Shown one piece after another: positions 1-7,692 of a DNA stretch of 57,161 bases. Both the position numbers and the translations under genes were made by a program. Position 1 is the first letter of the stretch; each line of letters opens with the position of its first letter. The notes beneath the pieces were generated by a model. The model was not told the DNA's origin and did no database searches. It saw only the letters and a list, made by a program, of their open reading frames with translations. Source of the DNA: Sphingobacteriales bacterium (lineage in GTDB: Bacteria; Bacteroidota; Bacteroidia; Chitinophagales; Chitinophagaceae); the NCBI GenBank assembly GCA_016185185.1, contig JACPOD010000030.1, forward strand, positions 1-57,161. The letters are read 5' to 3'.

Positions 1-75
1 GCCATCCTTTTCGCTTCGCTTTAGTCGCTTTAATTCCGAAACTTCATTTGATGTAAGACTGATTGAGTAAGCCAT
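1..75 (-). CDS. N-terminal fragment of a cut-off gene, possibly an IS630-type transposase
   Basis: An open frame starts at ATG 75-73 and runs off the left edge after 25 codons. It begins MAYSISLTSNEV and continues with a Lys/Arg/Glu/Leu-rich helix. Short polar starts followed by LT-x-E-x-x-x-L-K-x-L are common in the helix-turn-helix N-termini of IS630-type transposases, but 25 residues cannot prove this. A well-formed Bacteroidota promoter lies directly upstream (96-127), which supports a real start. It could also be another small HTH protein. Confidence 0.4.
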   Translation of the reverse strand, partial: MAYSISLTSNEVSELKRLKRSEKDG

Positions 76-95
76 AGTATTTATTGTTGGTTACT

Positions 96-127
96 CAAAG
101 ATATATAATCGGAATTATTTAAGCAAA
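96..127 (-). promoter_or_regulatory. Bacteroidota-type promoter for the left-edge gene
   Basis: Read on the minus strand, TTTG (127-124) is followed after exactly 20 bp by TATCTTTG (103-96). This matches the known Bacteroidota consensus TTTG-N19-21-TAnnTTTG. The inferred transcription start is about 15 bp upstream of the ATG at 75. Confidence 0.65.
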
Positions 128-187
128 TAAGTATAGTTTGTCCGCATGGAGTTTTATCAGGCCCACTTTTTTTACACGATAAAAAAG

Positions 188-240
188 GAAAAAAAAATCA
201 ACAGCGTCCTCATGAAAATGTATTTTAAATAACCGCTGTT
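188..240 (-). terminator. Possible terminator downstream of the aminotransferase
   Basis: AACAGCG (200-206) pairs with CGCTGTT (234-240) across a 27-nt loop. On the minus strand the second arm is followed by a run of T with one interruption (about 198-188). The position, 60 nt after the stop of the minus-strand aminotransferase, suits a terminator, but the loop is long for an intrinsic one. Confidence 0.35.
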
Positions 241-299
241 AAGTTAATACGAAATTTATATTAACCAATAAACAGAACGATAGCTATTGTATAAAAATG

Positions 300-1556
300 C
301 TATTGCAATTTAGCTAAAGCCCCTCTTAATAAATCCAGCATTTCTTCAATCTCTTCTTTCTTACAGGTTCCTACACTTAACCTGTACCAGGGGGAATTTT
401 TACTGCTGCCAAAAGCAAAGAAAGGAACCACGGCCAACCTCGCTTCACTCAGGATGTATGCTGAAACATCTTCCTGTGCGACCAATGTTTTTCCATCGGC
501 AGTATGTTTTCCTGTTAAATCAATTTTTATAGTGAGATAGATGGCGCCCTGCGGAGCAATTACATCTACATTATATCCATCCGCCTTTAATTGTTTAAAG
601 CCTTCGTAAATTTTTTCCAGGCGATAATTAATTTCACTTTTAAAATGAGAAAGATATTTGTTGATGTTTTCTGTTTGCAATAAATATTTTGCGGTAGCTT
701 TTTGTTCAGCCATTGGCGCCCAGGCCCCTACATGTGAAAGAATAGCTTTCATTTTACTTATAATAATTTCAGGCCCCATAGCCCAGCCAACACGTACACC
801 CGTGGAAGCAAATACCTTACTGATTCCATCAATAAATATGGTAACATCCCGCATTTCTGGTCTTAACGAAATAGGGTTATAATGTTCTGTACCGGCAAAA
901 GTGAGTGTCCAGTACATTTGATCAAACATCAAAAACAATTTCTTCTCACCTTCTTTTCTGGTTTTATTTTCGGCAATAACCGCATCACAAATTTTTTCCA
1001 GCCCCTCTTTAGTAAAAGCGGTCCCCGCCGGGTTTAAAGGAGAGCACAGTGCCAGCAGGTTTGCTCCTTTGATCAGGGGAATCAATTCTTCGGCAGTGGG
1101 CATAAAATTATTTTCCGGCCTGGTTTCAACCACCACATGCTGCCCTTCATTGAAGTGTACATAATGGTTATTGTTCCAGGAGGGAACAGCATAAACCACC
1201 TTGTCTCCTCTATCCACTATGGCACGGTATAAAGAATAAATTAAAGGACGACCCCCAGAGGCTATTAAAATTTCTGATGGTTTATACTCCAGGCCTTCCC
1301 TTTCTTTTATAAAGGCAGAAACAGACTGCCGGAGTTCCAAAATTCCCTCTGCTGGCGGATACGTGGTGTAATGATGTTTATAAGCATCTATAATTTCCTC
1401 TTCAAATTCTTTTGGAATAGGGAAAACAGAGGAGTCAAAATCGCCAATAGTAAAATTATAAATGCGTTCGCCATTGCGGATACGGTCTTTTATTTCATTG
1501 CCAAGCTTTACAATTTCAGAGCCAATCAGCGTTTCGGCCAGGTGGGATACTTTCAT
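300..1556 (-). CDS. Pyridoxal-phosphate aminotransferase, class I/II
   Basis: This 418-aa cytoplasmic protein has the fold-type I aminotransferase layout. It shows an ASGGRP cofactor-phosphate region near residue 100, an SPLNPAGT motif (Asn175), Asp212 in FDQMYW to contact the pyridine nitrogen, and the Schiff-base lysine K247 in DGISKVFASTGVRVGW. The sequence places it among aspartate/aromatic-type aminotransferases, but the substrate cannot be read from motifs. It is transcribed away from dnaN, with a 235-bp divergent spacer that carries an inverted GC-rich repeat. It is not a DegT/KdnA-type sugar aminotransferase, so it should not be linked to the Kdo genes downstream. The start ATG at 1556 gives the usual family length. 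Confidence 0.85.
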   Translation of the reverse strand: MKVSHLAETLIGSEIVKLGNEIKDRIRNGERIYNFTIGDFDSSVFPIPKEFEEEIIDAYKHHYTTYPPAEGILELRQSVSAFIKEREGLEYKPSEILIASGGRPLIYSLYRAIVDRGDKVVYAVPSWNNNHYVHFNEGQHVVVETRPENNFMPTAEELIPLIKGANLLALCSPLNPAGTAFTKEGLEKICDAVIAENKTRKEGEKKLFLMFDQMYWTLTFAGTEHYNPISLRPEMRDVTIFIDGISKVFASTGVRVGWAMGPEIIISKMKAILSHVGAWAPMAEQKATAKYLLQTENINKYLSHFKSEINYRLEKIYEGFKQLKADGYNVDVIAPQGAIYLTIKIDLTGKHTADGKTLVAQEDVSAYILSEARLAVVPFFAFGSSKNSPWYRLSVGTCKKEEIEEMLDLLRGALAKLQ

Positions 1557-1586
1557 GCCGCAAATGTAATAAGAACATTTGTTAGT

Positions 1587-1715
1587 GAACCCCCAACCCC
1601 CCCTGAAGGGGGAGAAATAATTTTATCATTTGCCCAATAGCTAACATAATATTTGTTTAGATGTTTTTATAATGCGTAATGGAACAAAAAGCCCCCTTCA
1701 GGGGGTTGGGGGTTC
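1587..1715. repeat. Inverted pair of a GC-rich dispersed repeat
   Basis: The left arm (1587-1612) and right arm (1691-1715) are inverted copies of a unit made of GAACCCCCAA plus the palindrome CCCCCTGAAGGGGG. The left copy has two extra C. About 78 bp of AT-rich sequence lies between the arms. A shortened third copy sits at 11478-11499. The GC-rich unit stands out from the surroundings and looks like a mobile, REP-like intergenic element. No protein is encoded in it. Confidence 0.7.
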
Positions 1716-1746
1716 ATTTTAAACCTTATCTTGCGGTTCTAACGAA

Positions 1747-1754
1747 TAACTTTG
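1747..1754 (+). promoter_or_regulatory. Possible -7 element for dnaN
   Basis: TAACTTTG matches TAnnTTTG and ends 37 bp before the dnaN ATG. The nearest upstream TTG (1731-1733) is only 13 bp away, so no properly spaced -33 element is visible. The repeat arm ending at 1715 lies just upstream. Confidence 0.4.
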
Positions 1755-1791
1755 TTTATTTGTAAAACTAACTGTCAAATTTTTCAAGCAT

Positions 1792-2907
1792 ATGAAGTTT
1801 ATTGTTTCCTCTTCAGCTTTACTCAAACACCTGCAGCAGATCAACGGTGTAATTAATTCCAACACGGTATTACCTATACTGGAAGACTTTCTTTTTGAGA
1901 TTGAAAAGAATAAACTCACCGTAGTGGCTACCGATCTGGAAACAGTAATGAAAATTCATATGGAGATTGAAGCCAGGGATAGCGGCAGAGTATGTATCCC
2001 GGCAAAAATTTTAATGGATTCATTAAAAAACATTGCCGACCAGCCTCTTACTTTCAATATTGATAAAAACTTTGGAGTAGAGATTACCAGCGATAATGGT
2101 AAGTATAAAGTAATGGGTGAAAACCCAGATAATTTTCCAAAAGAACCGGCTACCGATGATGCAACTTCTTTTACCATCACTTCATCAGCATTTGTAACAG
2201 CTATCAATAAAGCGTTGTTTGCTGTGAGTAATGATGATCTGCGTCCGGCAATGACGGGTGTATATTTTGAATTGGACAAAAAGGGAATTACGTTTGTTGC
2301 CACGGATGCACACAGGTTGGTGCGTTACCGCCGCACAGATGTAAGCTGTCCAAAGACAGATAATTTTATTGTTCCCAAAAAGCCGCTGAACTTGTTAAAA
2401 GCAGCTCTTCCCAATAACGAAGATGAATTAAAGGTTTCTTATAACAGCAATCATCTTTTTGTAGAGCATGATGGTACACAACTGGTGTGTCGCCTTATTG
2501 ATGCCAGGTTCCCTGATTATAAAGTGGTAATACCAACAGATAATCCGTATAAAATGACGGTAGGCCGTACCGATTTCCAGGGTGCATTACGCAGGGTAAG
2601 TGTATTTAGTAATAAAAGCACCAACCAGGTAGCATTAAGTATCAGCGGAAGTGAATTGCAGTTAGCCGCACAGGATGTTGACTTTAGTTTTGAAGGTAAT
2701 GAACGCATGGCCTGCCAGTATGATGGGGACGATATGCAAATTGCTTTCAATGCAAAATTTTTAATAGAAATGCTGAATGCAGCAGAAACTACAGAAGTAA
2801 ACATGGAACTGAGCACCCCAACCAAAGCGGGGATTATAAAACCAACAGAGCAGGATAAAAGCGAAGACTTGCTAATGCTGGTAATGCCGCTCATGTTAAA
2901 CAACTAA
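1792..2907 (+). CDS. dnaN: DNA polymerase III beta subunit (sliding clamp)
   Basis: This 371-aa protein matches bacterial beta clamps along its length. It starts MKFIVSSSALLKHLQQINGV and contains the N-terminal VLPILEDFLFEI segment, the central FVATDAHRLVRYRR segment typical of domain 2, and a C-terminal LLMLVMPLML ending in place of the usual M-P-M-R/L end. Two copies form the ring that tethers the replicative polymerase to DNA, and the hydrophobic cleft near the C-terminus binds client peptides. It is a single-gene unit: a good terminator follows at 2929, and no dnaA or recF is adjacent, so this is not the classic dnaA-dnaN origin region. Confidence 0.97.
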   Translation: MKFIVSSSALLKHLQQINGVINSNTVLPILEDFLFEIEKNKLTVVATDLETVMKIHMEIEARDSGRVCIPAKILMDSLKNIADQPLTFNIDKNFGVEITSDNGKYKVMGENPDNFPKEPATDDATSFTITSSAFVTAINKALFAVSNDDLRPAMTGVYFELDKKGITFVATDAHRLVRYRRTDVSCPKTDNFIVPKKPLNLLKAALPNNEDELKVSYNSNHLFVEHDGTQLVCRLIDARFPDYKVVIPTDNPYKMTVGRTDFQGALRRVSVFSNKSTNQVALSISGSELQLAAQDVDFSFEGNERMACQYDGDDMQIAFNAKFLIEMLNAAETTEVNMELSTPTKAGIIKPTEQDKSEDLLMLVMPLMLNN

Positions 2908-2928
2908 TCTGCCTGTTAATAAATAACG

Positions 2929-2961
2929 AAATGGCCACGTTCATTTAACGGGGCCATTTTT
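2929..2961 (+). terminator. Intrinsic terminator after dnaN
   Basis: AAATGGCC (2929-2936) pairs perfectly with GGCCATTT (2952-2959), with a 15-nt loop and a T run on the 3' side. It begins 21 nt after the dnaN stop. Confidence 0.7.
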
Positions 2962-2978
2962 GTTTCAAACGCAAATGA

Positions 2979-2986
2979 TATATTTG
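2979..2986 (+). promoter_or_regulatory. Probable -7 element for the lipoprotein gene
   Basis: TATATTTG fits TAnnTTTG and ends 19 bp before the ATG at 3006. A TTTG at 2959-2962 overlaps the dnaN terminator tail but is only 16 bp away, short for a -33 element. Confidence 0.5.
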
Positions 2987-3005
2987 ACAAATTAAAATCA
3001 ACTCT

Positions 3006-3632
3006 ATGCCATTGCCACTTAAGCAAAATCACCTTGTTCTTTTTTTAACATTATTTTTTTTTAGCTGTGCTTCTAAATACAGACCTGTAAACCCATCACA
3101 ATTAGTTTATGGAACGCAGGCAGAAAAAAGTGAAGTAGAATTATATTACCGGTACGACGTTATGGCCGGGGCCAACAATATAAAGCAAACGAATAAAGAA
3201 CTCAAAAACGATATTAAAGTAATAGCTGTAAAAATTCATAATAACACCCCCCGGCAAATTACTATTGGAGAAAATGCAAAATTTTATGGTGATGGAAAGG
3301 AGCTTACACTTCTTTCAACAGATTTAATTAAACGCCAGCTTCACCAGGCAACACCATTTTATCTTGGGTATTTATTACTTTCTCCGATAAAGTTTTCCTT
3401 TGATAAAGATAACGGTGCCAAAACAGTGGATGTTTTTGGCGGTGCTGTTATTGGGGGTGCACTGGCTGCAGGAAATATTTATGTTGCCACCAAAGCAAAT
3501 AAAAAACTAAAGAAAGAGCTGGATGATAATAATATCATCGGAAAAAACATTCTTCCGGGAGAAACGGTTTATGGATTAATTGCTCTTCAAAAAACCGGGT
3601 ATGTGCCATTGATACTTAAGCTTGTTAAATAA
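3006..3632 (+). CDS. Predicted lipoprotein of unknown function
   Basis: The 208-aa product has a lipoprotein signal: a short charged start, a Leu/Phe-rich stretch, then the lipobox-like FFFSC with Cys21 as the likely lipidated residue. The mature part (VIAVKIHNNTPRQITIG) looks like a beta-strand-rich domain with a conserved-looking NNT turn. A small hydrophobic, Gly-rich segment (GGAVIGGALAAGNIYVATK, about 145-165) resembles a glycine-zipper or weak membrane segment. I do not recognise the family. It is followed after 9 bp by the DUF2007 gene, so the two are probably cotranscribed. Confidence 0.75.
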   Translation: MPLPLKQNHLVLFLTLFFFSCASKYRPVNPSQLVYGTQAEKSEVELYYRYDVMAGANNIKQTNKELKNDIKVIAVKIHNNTPRQITIGENAKFYGDGKELTLLSTDLIKRQLHQATPFYLGYLLLSPIKFSFDKDNGAKTVDVFGGAVIGGALAAGNIYVATKANKKLKKELDDNNIIGKNILPGETVYGLIALQKTGYVPLILKLVK

Positions 3633-3641
3633 AATTTTTTT

Positions 3642-4052
3642 ATGCAGTTTGTTCAAATCCGTTCCTTTGATAATTATATGGAGGCCAACCTGGTGCTGGG
3701 CATGTTACAGGAACAGGGAATTAACTGTCATCTTAAAGACGAAAATACCATTACAATAGACCCGCTCTTAAGCCCCGCTATAGGAGGAATGAAACTGATG
3801 GTGTATGCATCGCAGGCAGAAAGGGCCAAAGAAATACTGGCAGAAGCAGAGAAAGAATATGTAAGCACCATACCCTGTTCAAAATGCGGCGAAAAGAAAC
3901 TAGTAGTAAAAGAATTTGTTGATAAGCCGAAGAATTTTTTAGCCGCATTAAAATCGCAACTACTCATGGGGCAAACTTCACCGGTAATTAAATATTACTC
4001 CTGCGAAAATTGTGGAACTGTTTACCAGGAAATACCAACTGATTCCCGTTAA
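3642..4052 (+). CDS. DUF2007 domain protein with C-terminal zinc ribbon
   Basis: Residues 1-70 (FVQIRSFDNYMEANLVLGMLQEQG, then the PAIGGMKLMVYASQAERAKEIL part) match the DUF2007 domain, a small fold of unproven role often called a putative signal-transducing domain. Residues 80-130 contain two CxxC pairs (CSKCGEKK and CENCGTVY) that would bind one zinc. The length of 136 aa is normal for this architecture. The gene sits 9 bp after the lipoprotein gene. No enzymatic residues are visible, and a role in protein binding is only inference. Confidence 0.8.
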   Translation: MQFVQIRSFDNYMEANLVLGMLQEQGINCHLKDENTITIDPLLSPAIGGMKLMVYASQAERAKEILAEAEKEYVSTIPCSKCGEKKLVVKEFVDKPKNFLAALKSQLLMGQTSPVIKYYSCENCGTVYQEIPTDSR

Positions 4053-4126
4053 TAAAATAAGCGGGGGTAAAAGATTAAAATCAGGCGACTTCTTTTATTA
4101 AATAACTAAAAAAATAATTTTAAAGG

Positions 4127-4585
4127 ATGCGCCTTAAAAGAACTACCAGCATTGACAAAGATTTTAAAACATTAACAGAAAAATTAGATTTAGAGTTAAA
4201 GAATATTTATGGTTCTTCGCAGGAAGAATTTGATGAGTATAATTTTATCAATAATGTTAATACAGTAGTTGTTGCGTATAGTACAAATAAGCCGGTTGGT
4301 TGTGGTTGTTTCAAAGAATATGAAAGTAATAAAGCGGAATTAAAAAGAATGTTTGTAGAACCAGCGTATAGAGGAAAAGGAGTTGGAACTTCTATTTTAT
4401 CAGCATTAGAAAACTGGGCCAAAGAAACTGGTATGAGTTCAATGATACTTGAGACCGGAACACTACAGCCGGATGCGATAGAACTGTATAAGAATAAGGG
4501 ATATAAAATTATACCAAACTTCGGGCAGTATGCCGGTAACGATCTCAGTGTTTGTATGGAAAAGATTCTTTTTGAAGATAAATAA
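4127..4585 (+). CDS. GNAT-family N-acetyltransferase
   Basis: This 152-aa protein has the acetyl-CoA binding signature RGKGVGTSIL (motif A, about residues 84-93) preceded by the beta strand AELKRMFVEPAYR, and ends with the typical GYKIIPNFGQY segment. It would transfer an acetyl group to an amine. The substrate is unknown. The gene at 35846 encodes a clear paralogue with the same order of motifs (PVGCG, KRM, RGKG, LETG, PNYGQY). It stands alone, with 74 bp before and 240 bp after it. Confidence 0.85.
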   Translation: MRLKRTTSIDKDFKTLTEKLDLELKNIYGSSQEEFDEYNFINNVNTVVVAYSTNKPVGCGCFKEYESNKAELKRMFVEPAYRGKGVGTSILSALENWAKETGMSSMILETGTLQPDAIELYKNKGYKIIPNFGQYAGNDLSVCMEKILFEDK

Positions 4586-4825
4586 ACCACACGACAAGAA
4601 GCTTCTCCACCCTCTTTGCAATTAACGTTTAGAAAAAAGAGAAAACAATATTTTAAAGGAAAAGAAAAATGCTGCCAATTTGTGACATGGGTGTTTTATA
4701 AGGTATTCGGAAATCTCTAATTCCACATCAGGATAAATTATTAACTTCAATGCACACAATTTTTTTTATTGCAAAGAAAGAATTAATGCCTGCGGCAAAA
4801 TGCTCTGACTTGATAAGTGAAACGT

Positions 4826-5650
4826 ATGTTTGAAAAAATCATTGCACATTTTCAAAACCTCGAACAACGGCCATTAGAACGGATGGCCATACTGGTGGGT
4901 GGTTTATTATTCTTCTGGATAATTGAGGGAGCTATTCCATTGCTGCCTATGCATTATAAAAAAAATAAATTGCAGCATGCTGCATTGAACTTTGGTTTCA
5001 CCGTTATTCATTTAATCATTCATACCATACTCGCCATATTTATTGTAAAACTGAGCGACTGGTGTAAAGAATCTAAATGGGGTTTAGTGTATTGGTTTAA
5101 TACAGGTGTATTAATGACGGTCATAATCGCTGTGCTGGCTTTAGACTTCAGCAGCTGGCTGGTACACCTGGTAATGCACAAGAATGCTTTCCTGTGGAAG
5201 TTTCATACGGTACATCACACGGATAATAGTGTTGATGTTACTACTGGTCTTCGTCATCATCCAGGAGATAGTTTGTTAAGAGGAATCTTTTTTATATTGT
5301 TGATTTTTGTAAGCGGCTCACCCATGTATGGTGTAATGATTTATCAAACACTCGTAGTAGTAGCTACTGCATTTACACATGCCAATATCCGCCTTCCTGA
5401 AAAATTAGACTATATCATCAGCTTTATTTTGGTTTCGCCCAATATGCACAAAGTGCACCATCACTGGAAACAACCTTTTACCGACAGTAATTACGGTGCC
5501 ACCTTCTCCATATGGGACAGAATGTTTGGAACCTACAAACAACTCGATGTAAAAGAAATTAAATATGGGCTCGACCGCTATTATCCCAATGAAGAGGATG
5601 AAAATTTTGGAAGATTGATGGCACATCCGTTTAAGAAAACAAGCAACTGA
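4826..5650 (+). CDS. Sterol desaturase / fatty acid hydroxylase family membrane protein
   Basis: This is an integral membrane di-iron enzyme of the fatty acid hydroxylase superfamily. Histidine clusters that bind the two irons are visible as HLVMH (near residue 115), HTVHH (near 128) and HKVHHH (near 210), between four or more hydrophobic spans. Such enzymes use oxygen to hydroxylate or desaturate lipid chains or carotenoids; the substrate here is unknown. I use ATG 4826 rather than the in-frame GTG 4817, because the GTG adds only three residues. It converges with the transglutaminase gene, with 3 bp between the stops and no terminator. Confidence 0.85.
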   Translation: MFEKIIAHFQNLEQRPLERMAILVGGLLFFWIIEGAIPLLPMHYKKNKLQHAALNFGFTVIHLIIHTILAIFIVKLSDWCKESKWGLVYWFNTGVLMTVIIAVLALDFSSWLVHLVMHKNAFLWKFHTVHHTDNSVDVTTGLRHHPGDSLLRGIFFILLIFVSGSPMYGVMIYQTLVVVATAFTHANIRLPEKLDYIISFILVSPNMHKVHHHWKQPFTDSNYGATFSIWDRMFGTYKQLDVKEIKYGLDRYYPNEEDENFGRLMAHPFKKTSN

Positions 5651-5653
5651 TCT

Positions 5654-6610
5654 TTATTGCTGCTGCATCATTTCCATATGCCGGCGAAAAGAATTGCTGT
5701 CGCCTGTATTAACCGTAACAGGGTGTGGCTGTAATATAGCCGCTACATCTTCCTGCACATTTCCATCTTCATATCCTACGGATACACCCACATCCAGCTG
5801 ATGGTTGGAGGTGCCCTTATACGTTCCTCTCACAGGTGAACAATCGCTGAAATTTCTTCCTACAGCAAGCCGAACGTGAAGATCGTTTACAAAACAGTTA
5901 TTGGTTGGATCCAACCCCAGCCAGCCATAAAAAGGAATATACACCTCTACCCAGGCGTGTGTGGCGCCTTCGCCACGCATGCCATTGTGATTAGGACAAA
6001 CATAACCACTCACATATCTTGCAGGGATGTTGAGCATTCGCAGCATTACCGATAAAATATGAGCAAAATCCTGGCAAACCCCAGCGTTTAAATTCCAAAC
6101 TTCATCCAGTGTACTTTCGGTAGTGGTAATACCTTTTATATAACTGAAGTTTATAAATACATACTCATTTAAAAGTTGTGCAGCCTTTAAAACAGTATAA
6201 TTTTTATACAGTTCCGTGCTGGCGATAGCTCTCACCTCCTCCATCGCAGCAAATTGTTCCTGTTTCAGGTAATCAATATAAGGAACAGTAAAACGAAGTT
6301 GTTCCAGCTCACCCCATTGTCTTTCTTTTGGTACTTCATCATCGGGCATTGGCCGCGGGTTTGTAATTACTTCAATCTTTGAATCAATTACCAACTCCAG
6401 GTGTGGTGCAGAGTGCATGAAGGCGCCTACTTCATTACCATAATAATCTTTATAAATATCCACCCCCGGCTCACCGCTTATAAACAGGTCTTGTTTGATC
6501 ACCTGCTGATGTTCATCTTTTATGGGGAAAAGCAGAATTTGATTGGCGCTGTCTCTCACAGGCGCCTCATAAGTATATTTAGTAATGTGGTGTATTTTAA
6601 AACGGGGCAT
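5654..6610 (-). CDS. Transglutaminase-like protease/amidase with bacterial N-terminal domain
   Basis: Residues 1-90 form the bacterial transglutaminase N-terminal domain (starting FKIHHITKYTYEAPVRDSANQILLFP). The papain-like core carries the triad Cys179 (GVCQDFAH), His218 (THAWVEVY) and Asp234 (LGLDPTNN). The length of 318 aa is normal. It is the third gene of an operon after the circularly permuted ATP-grasp and alpha-E genes, a combination found in many bacteria. The family context (comparative work on ATP-grasp peptide ligases) suggests that it trims or transfers a peptide or isopeptide made by the ATP-grasp protein, but no reaction is proven. No signal peptide is visible, so it is probably cytoplasmic. 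Confidence 0.9.
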   Translation of the reverse strand: MPRFKIHHITKYTYEAPVRDSANQILLFPIKDEHQQVIKQDLFISGEPGVDIYKDYYGNEVGAFMHSAPHLELVIDSKIEVITNPRPMPDDEVPKERQWGELEQLRFTVPYIDYLKQEQFAAMEEVRAIASTELYKNYTVLKAAQLLNEYVFINFSYIKGITTTESTLDEVWNLNAGVCQDFAHILSVMLRMLNIPARYVSGYVCPNHNGMRGEGATHAWVEVYIPFYGWLGLDPTNNCFVNDLHVRLAVGRNFSDCSPVRGTYKGTSNHQLDVGVSVGYEDGNVQEDVAAILQPHPVTVNTGDSNSFRRHMEMMQQQ

Positions 6611-6666
6611 TTTTAGTTTTTAAATTTTTAATCGCCATAATATTTCCATTGCAAAACGAAAGGTGC

Positions 6667-7602
6667 TTAACTATAAGCAAAATAATTTTTATTAAGGGCA
6701 TTGCCAATAGCAAGCAAATCGGTTTTTATTTCCTGTAAAAATTTACTCAATCCTTCATTCACTATAGTTTGAGTGGTGGTAAACTTTATTTTACTTTCCA
6801 GCTTACCAATCATAAAACCTACTTCATTATAACTTTTGTAATTTTTCTCACTATTTAACCGTTCAAAGTATTGTTTAAAATTTTTTACCGAATATAAAAT
6901 TGAACGGGGAAAATTACCATTCATTACCGACTGCTCCACCACATTCATGGCCTCAAATCCGCCCCGGTACGTTTTTAAATACAACTCCAAACCAGAAATA
7001 GATAACAATAAATATTTCCAGTAAGCAGCATCCGCAGCTTTTTCGTATTCACCCCCCAAAGCGCTGAATTTTACATCCAGGATGTCGGCTGTTTGAACGC
7101 CCCGTTCCAAAAATTTCCCCATACTAATAAATGCATGACTTTCACCACGGGCCATGGTAACATCGGTTGTTCCAAAATAAAGCAAGCATTGCTTTAGTAA
7201 AATATCAAGGATTGTTATAGGATCTTCTTTTTGCAACCACTGTATAACTCTTTCTTCCCGCATCATGTGATAAAAATCATTCAGGCACTGCCACATTTCT
7301 TTTGTGATATGATCCTGCACACTTCTTCCGTTTTCCCTTGCTTTTGTGGCAATATTTAAAACGGAATTGGAATTTTCTTTTCCAATTACAATATATAATA
7401 ACACATCACGGGAGTTTTTGGCAAGCGCTGTTGCTTCGGCCTCATTGGCGTAGGTCAGTAATTTCAAGGCGGGTATCCACGAAAATTCCTGGATGTCATC
7501 CTGCGAAGCAGCATAATTTATTTTCAGCATCCGCAACATGCCGTCGCACCGTTCCATATAACGGCTCATCCAGTATAAACTATCGGCAACACGACTTAGC
7601 AT
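6667..7602 (-). CDS. Alpha-E domain protein
   Basis: This 311-aa, all-helical protein starts MLSRVADSLYWMSRYMERCDGMLRML, the characteristic opening of the alpha-E family (named for its helices and conserved glutamates). The whole length is one domain. It lies between the ATP-grasp gene (90 bp upstream) and the transglutaminase gene (56 bp downstream) on the same strand. Family members almost always occur in this context and are thought to act with the ATP-grasp partner, perhaps as a substrate carrier or scaffold. No catalytic residues can be named. The spacer before it is a low-complexity GTTTGTAGTTTATGG-type stretch. Confidence 0.9.
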   Translation of the reverse strand: MLSRVADSLYWMSRYMERCDGMLRMLKINYAASQDDIQEFSWIPALKLLTYANEAEATALAKNSRDVLLYIVIGKENSNSVLNIATKARENGRSVQDHITKEMWQCLNDFYHMMREERVIQWLQKEDPITILDILLKQCLLYFGTTDVTMARGESHAFISMGKFLERGVQTADILDVKFSALGGEYEKAADAAYWKYLLLSISGLELYLKTYRGGFEAMNVVEQSVMNGNFPRSILYSVKNFKQYFERLNSEKNYKSYNEVGFMIGKLESKIKFTTTQTIVNEGLSKFLQEIKTDLLAIGNALNKNYFAYS

Positions 7603-7692
7603 TTAAAGTTTGTAGTTTATGGTTTGTTGTTTGTGGTTGAACAAAAAAAATATTTATTTCCTTTTAATCAGTTAAATCTAATAAATCTTGGT

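Noticed and set aside
300-1556. KdnA partner for the KdnB-like protein
   Set aside because: The aminotransferase is of the class I/II type with K247 in a GISK motif, not a DegT/DnrJ/EryC1 sugar aminotransferase, and it is 11 kb away.
3648-3660. tRNA T-loop-like sequence GTTCAAATCC
   Set aside because: It lies inside the DUF2007 coding frame, and no acceptor stem or anticodon arm can be formed around it.
4817-4825. GTG start for the hydroxylase gene
   Set aside because: It adds only three residues before an ATG that gives a normal N-terminus.
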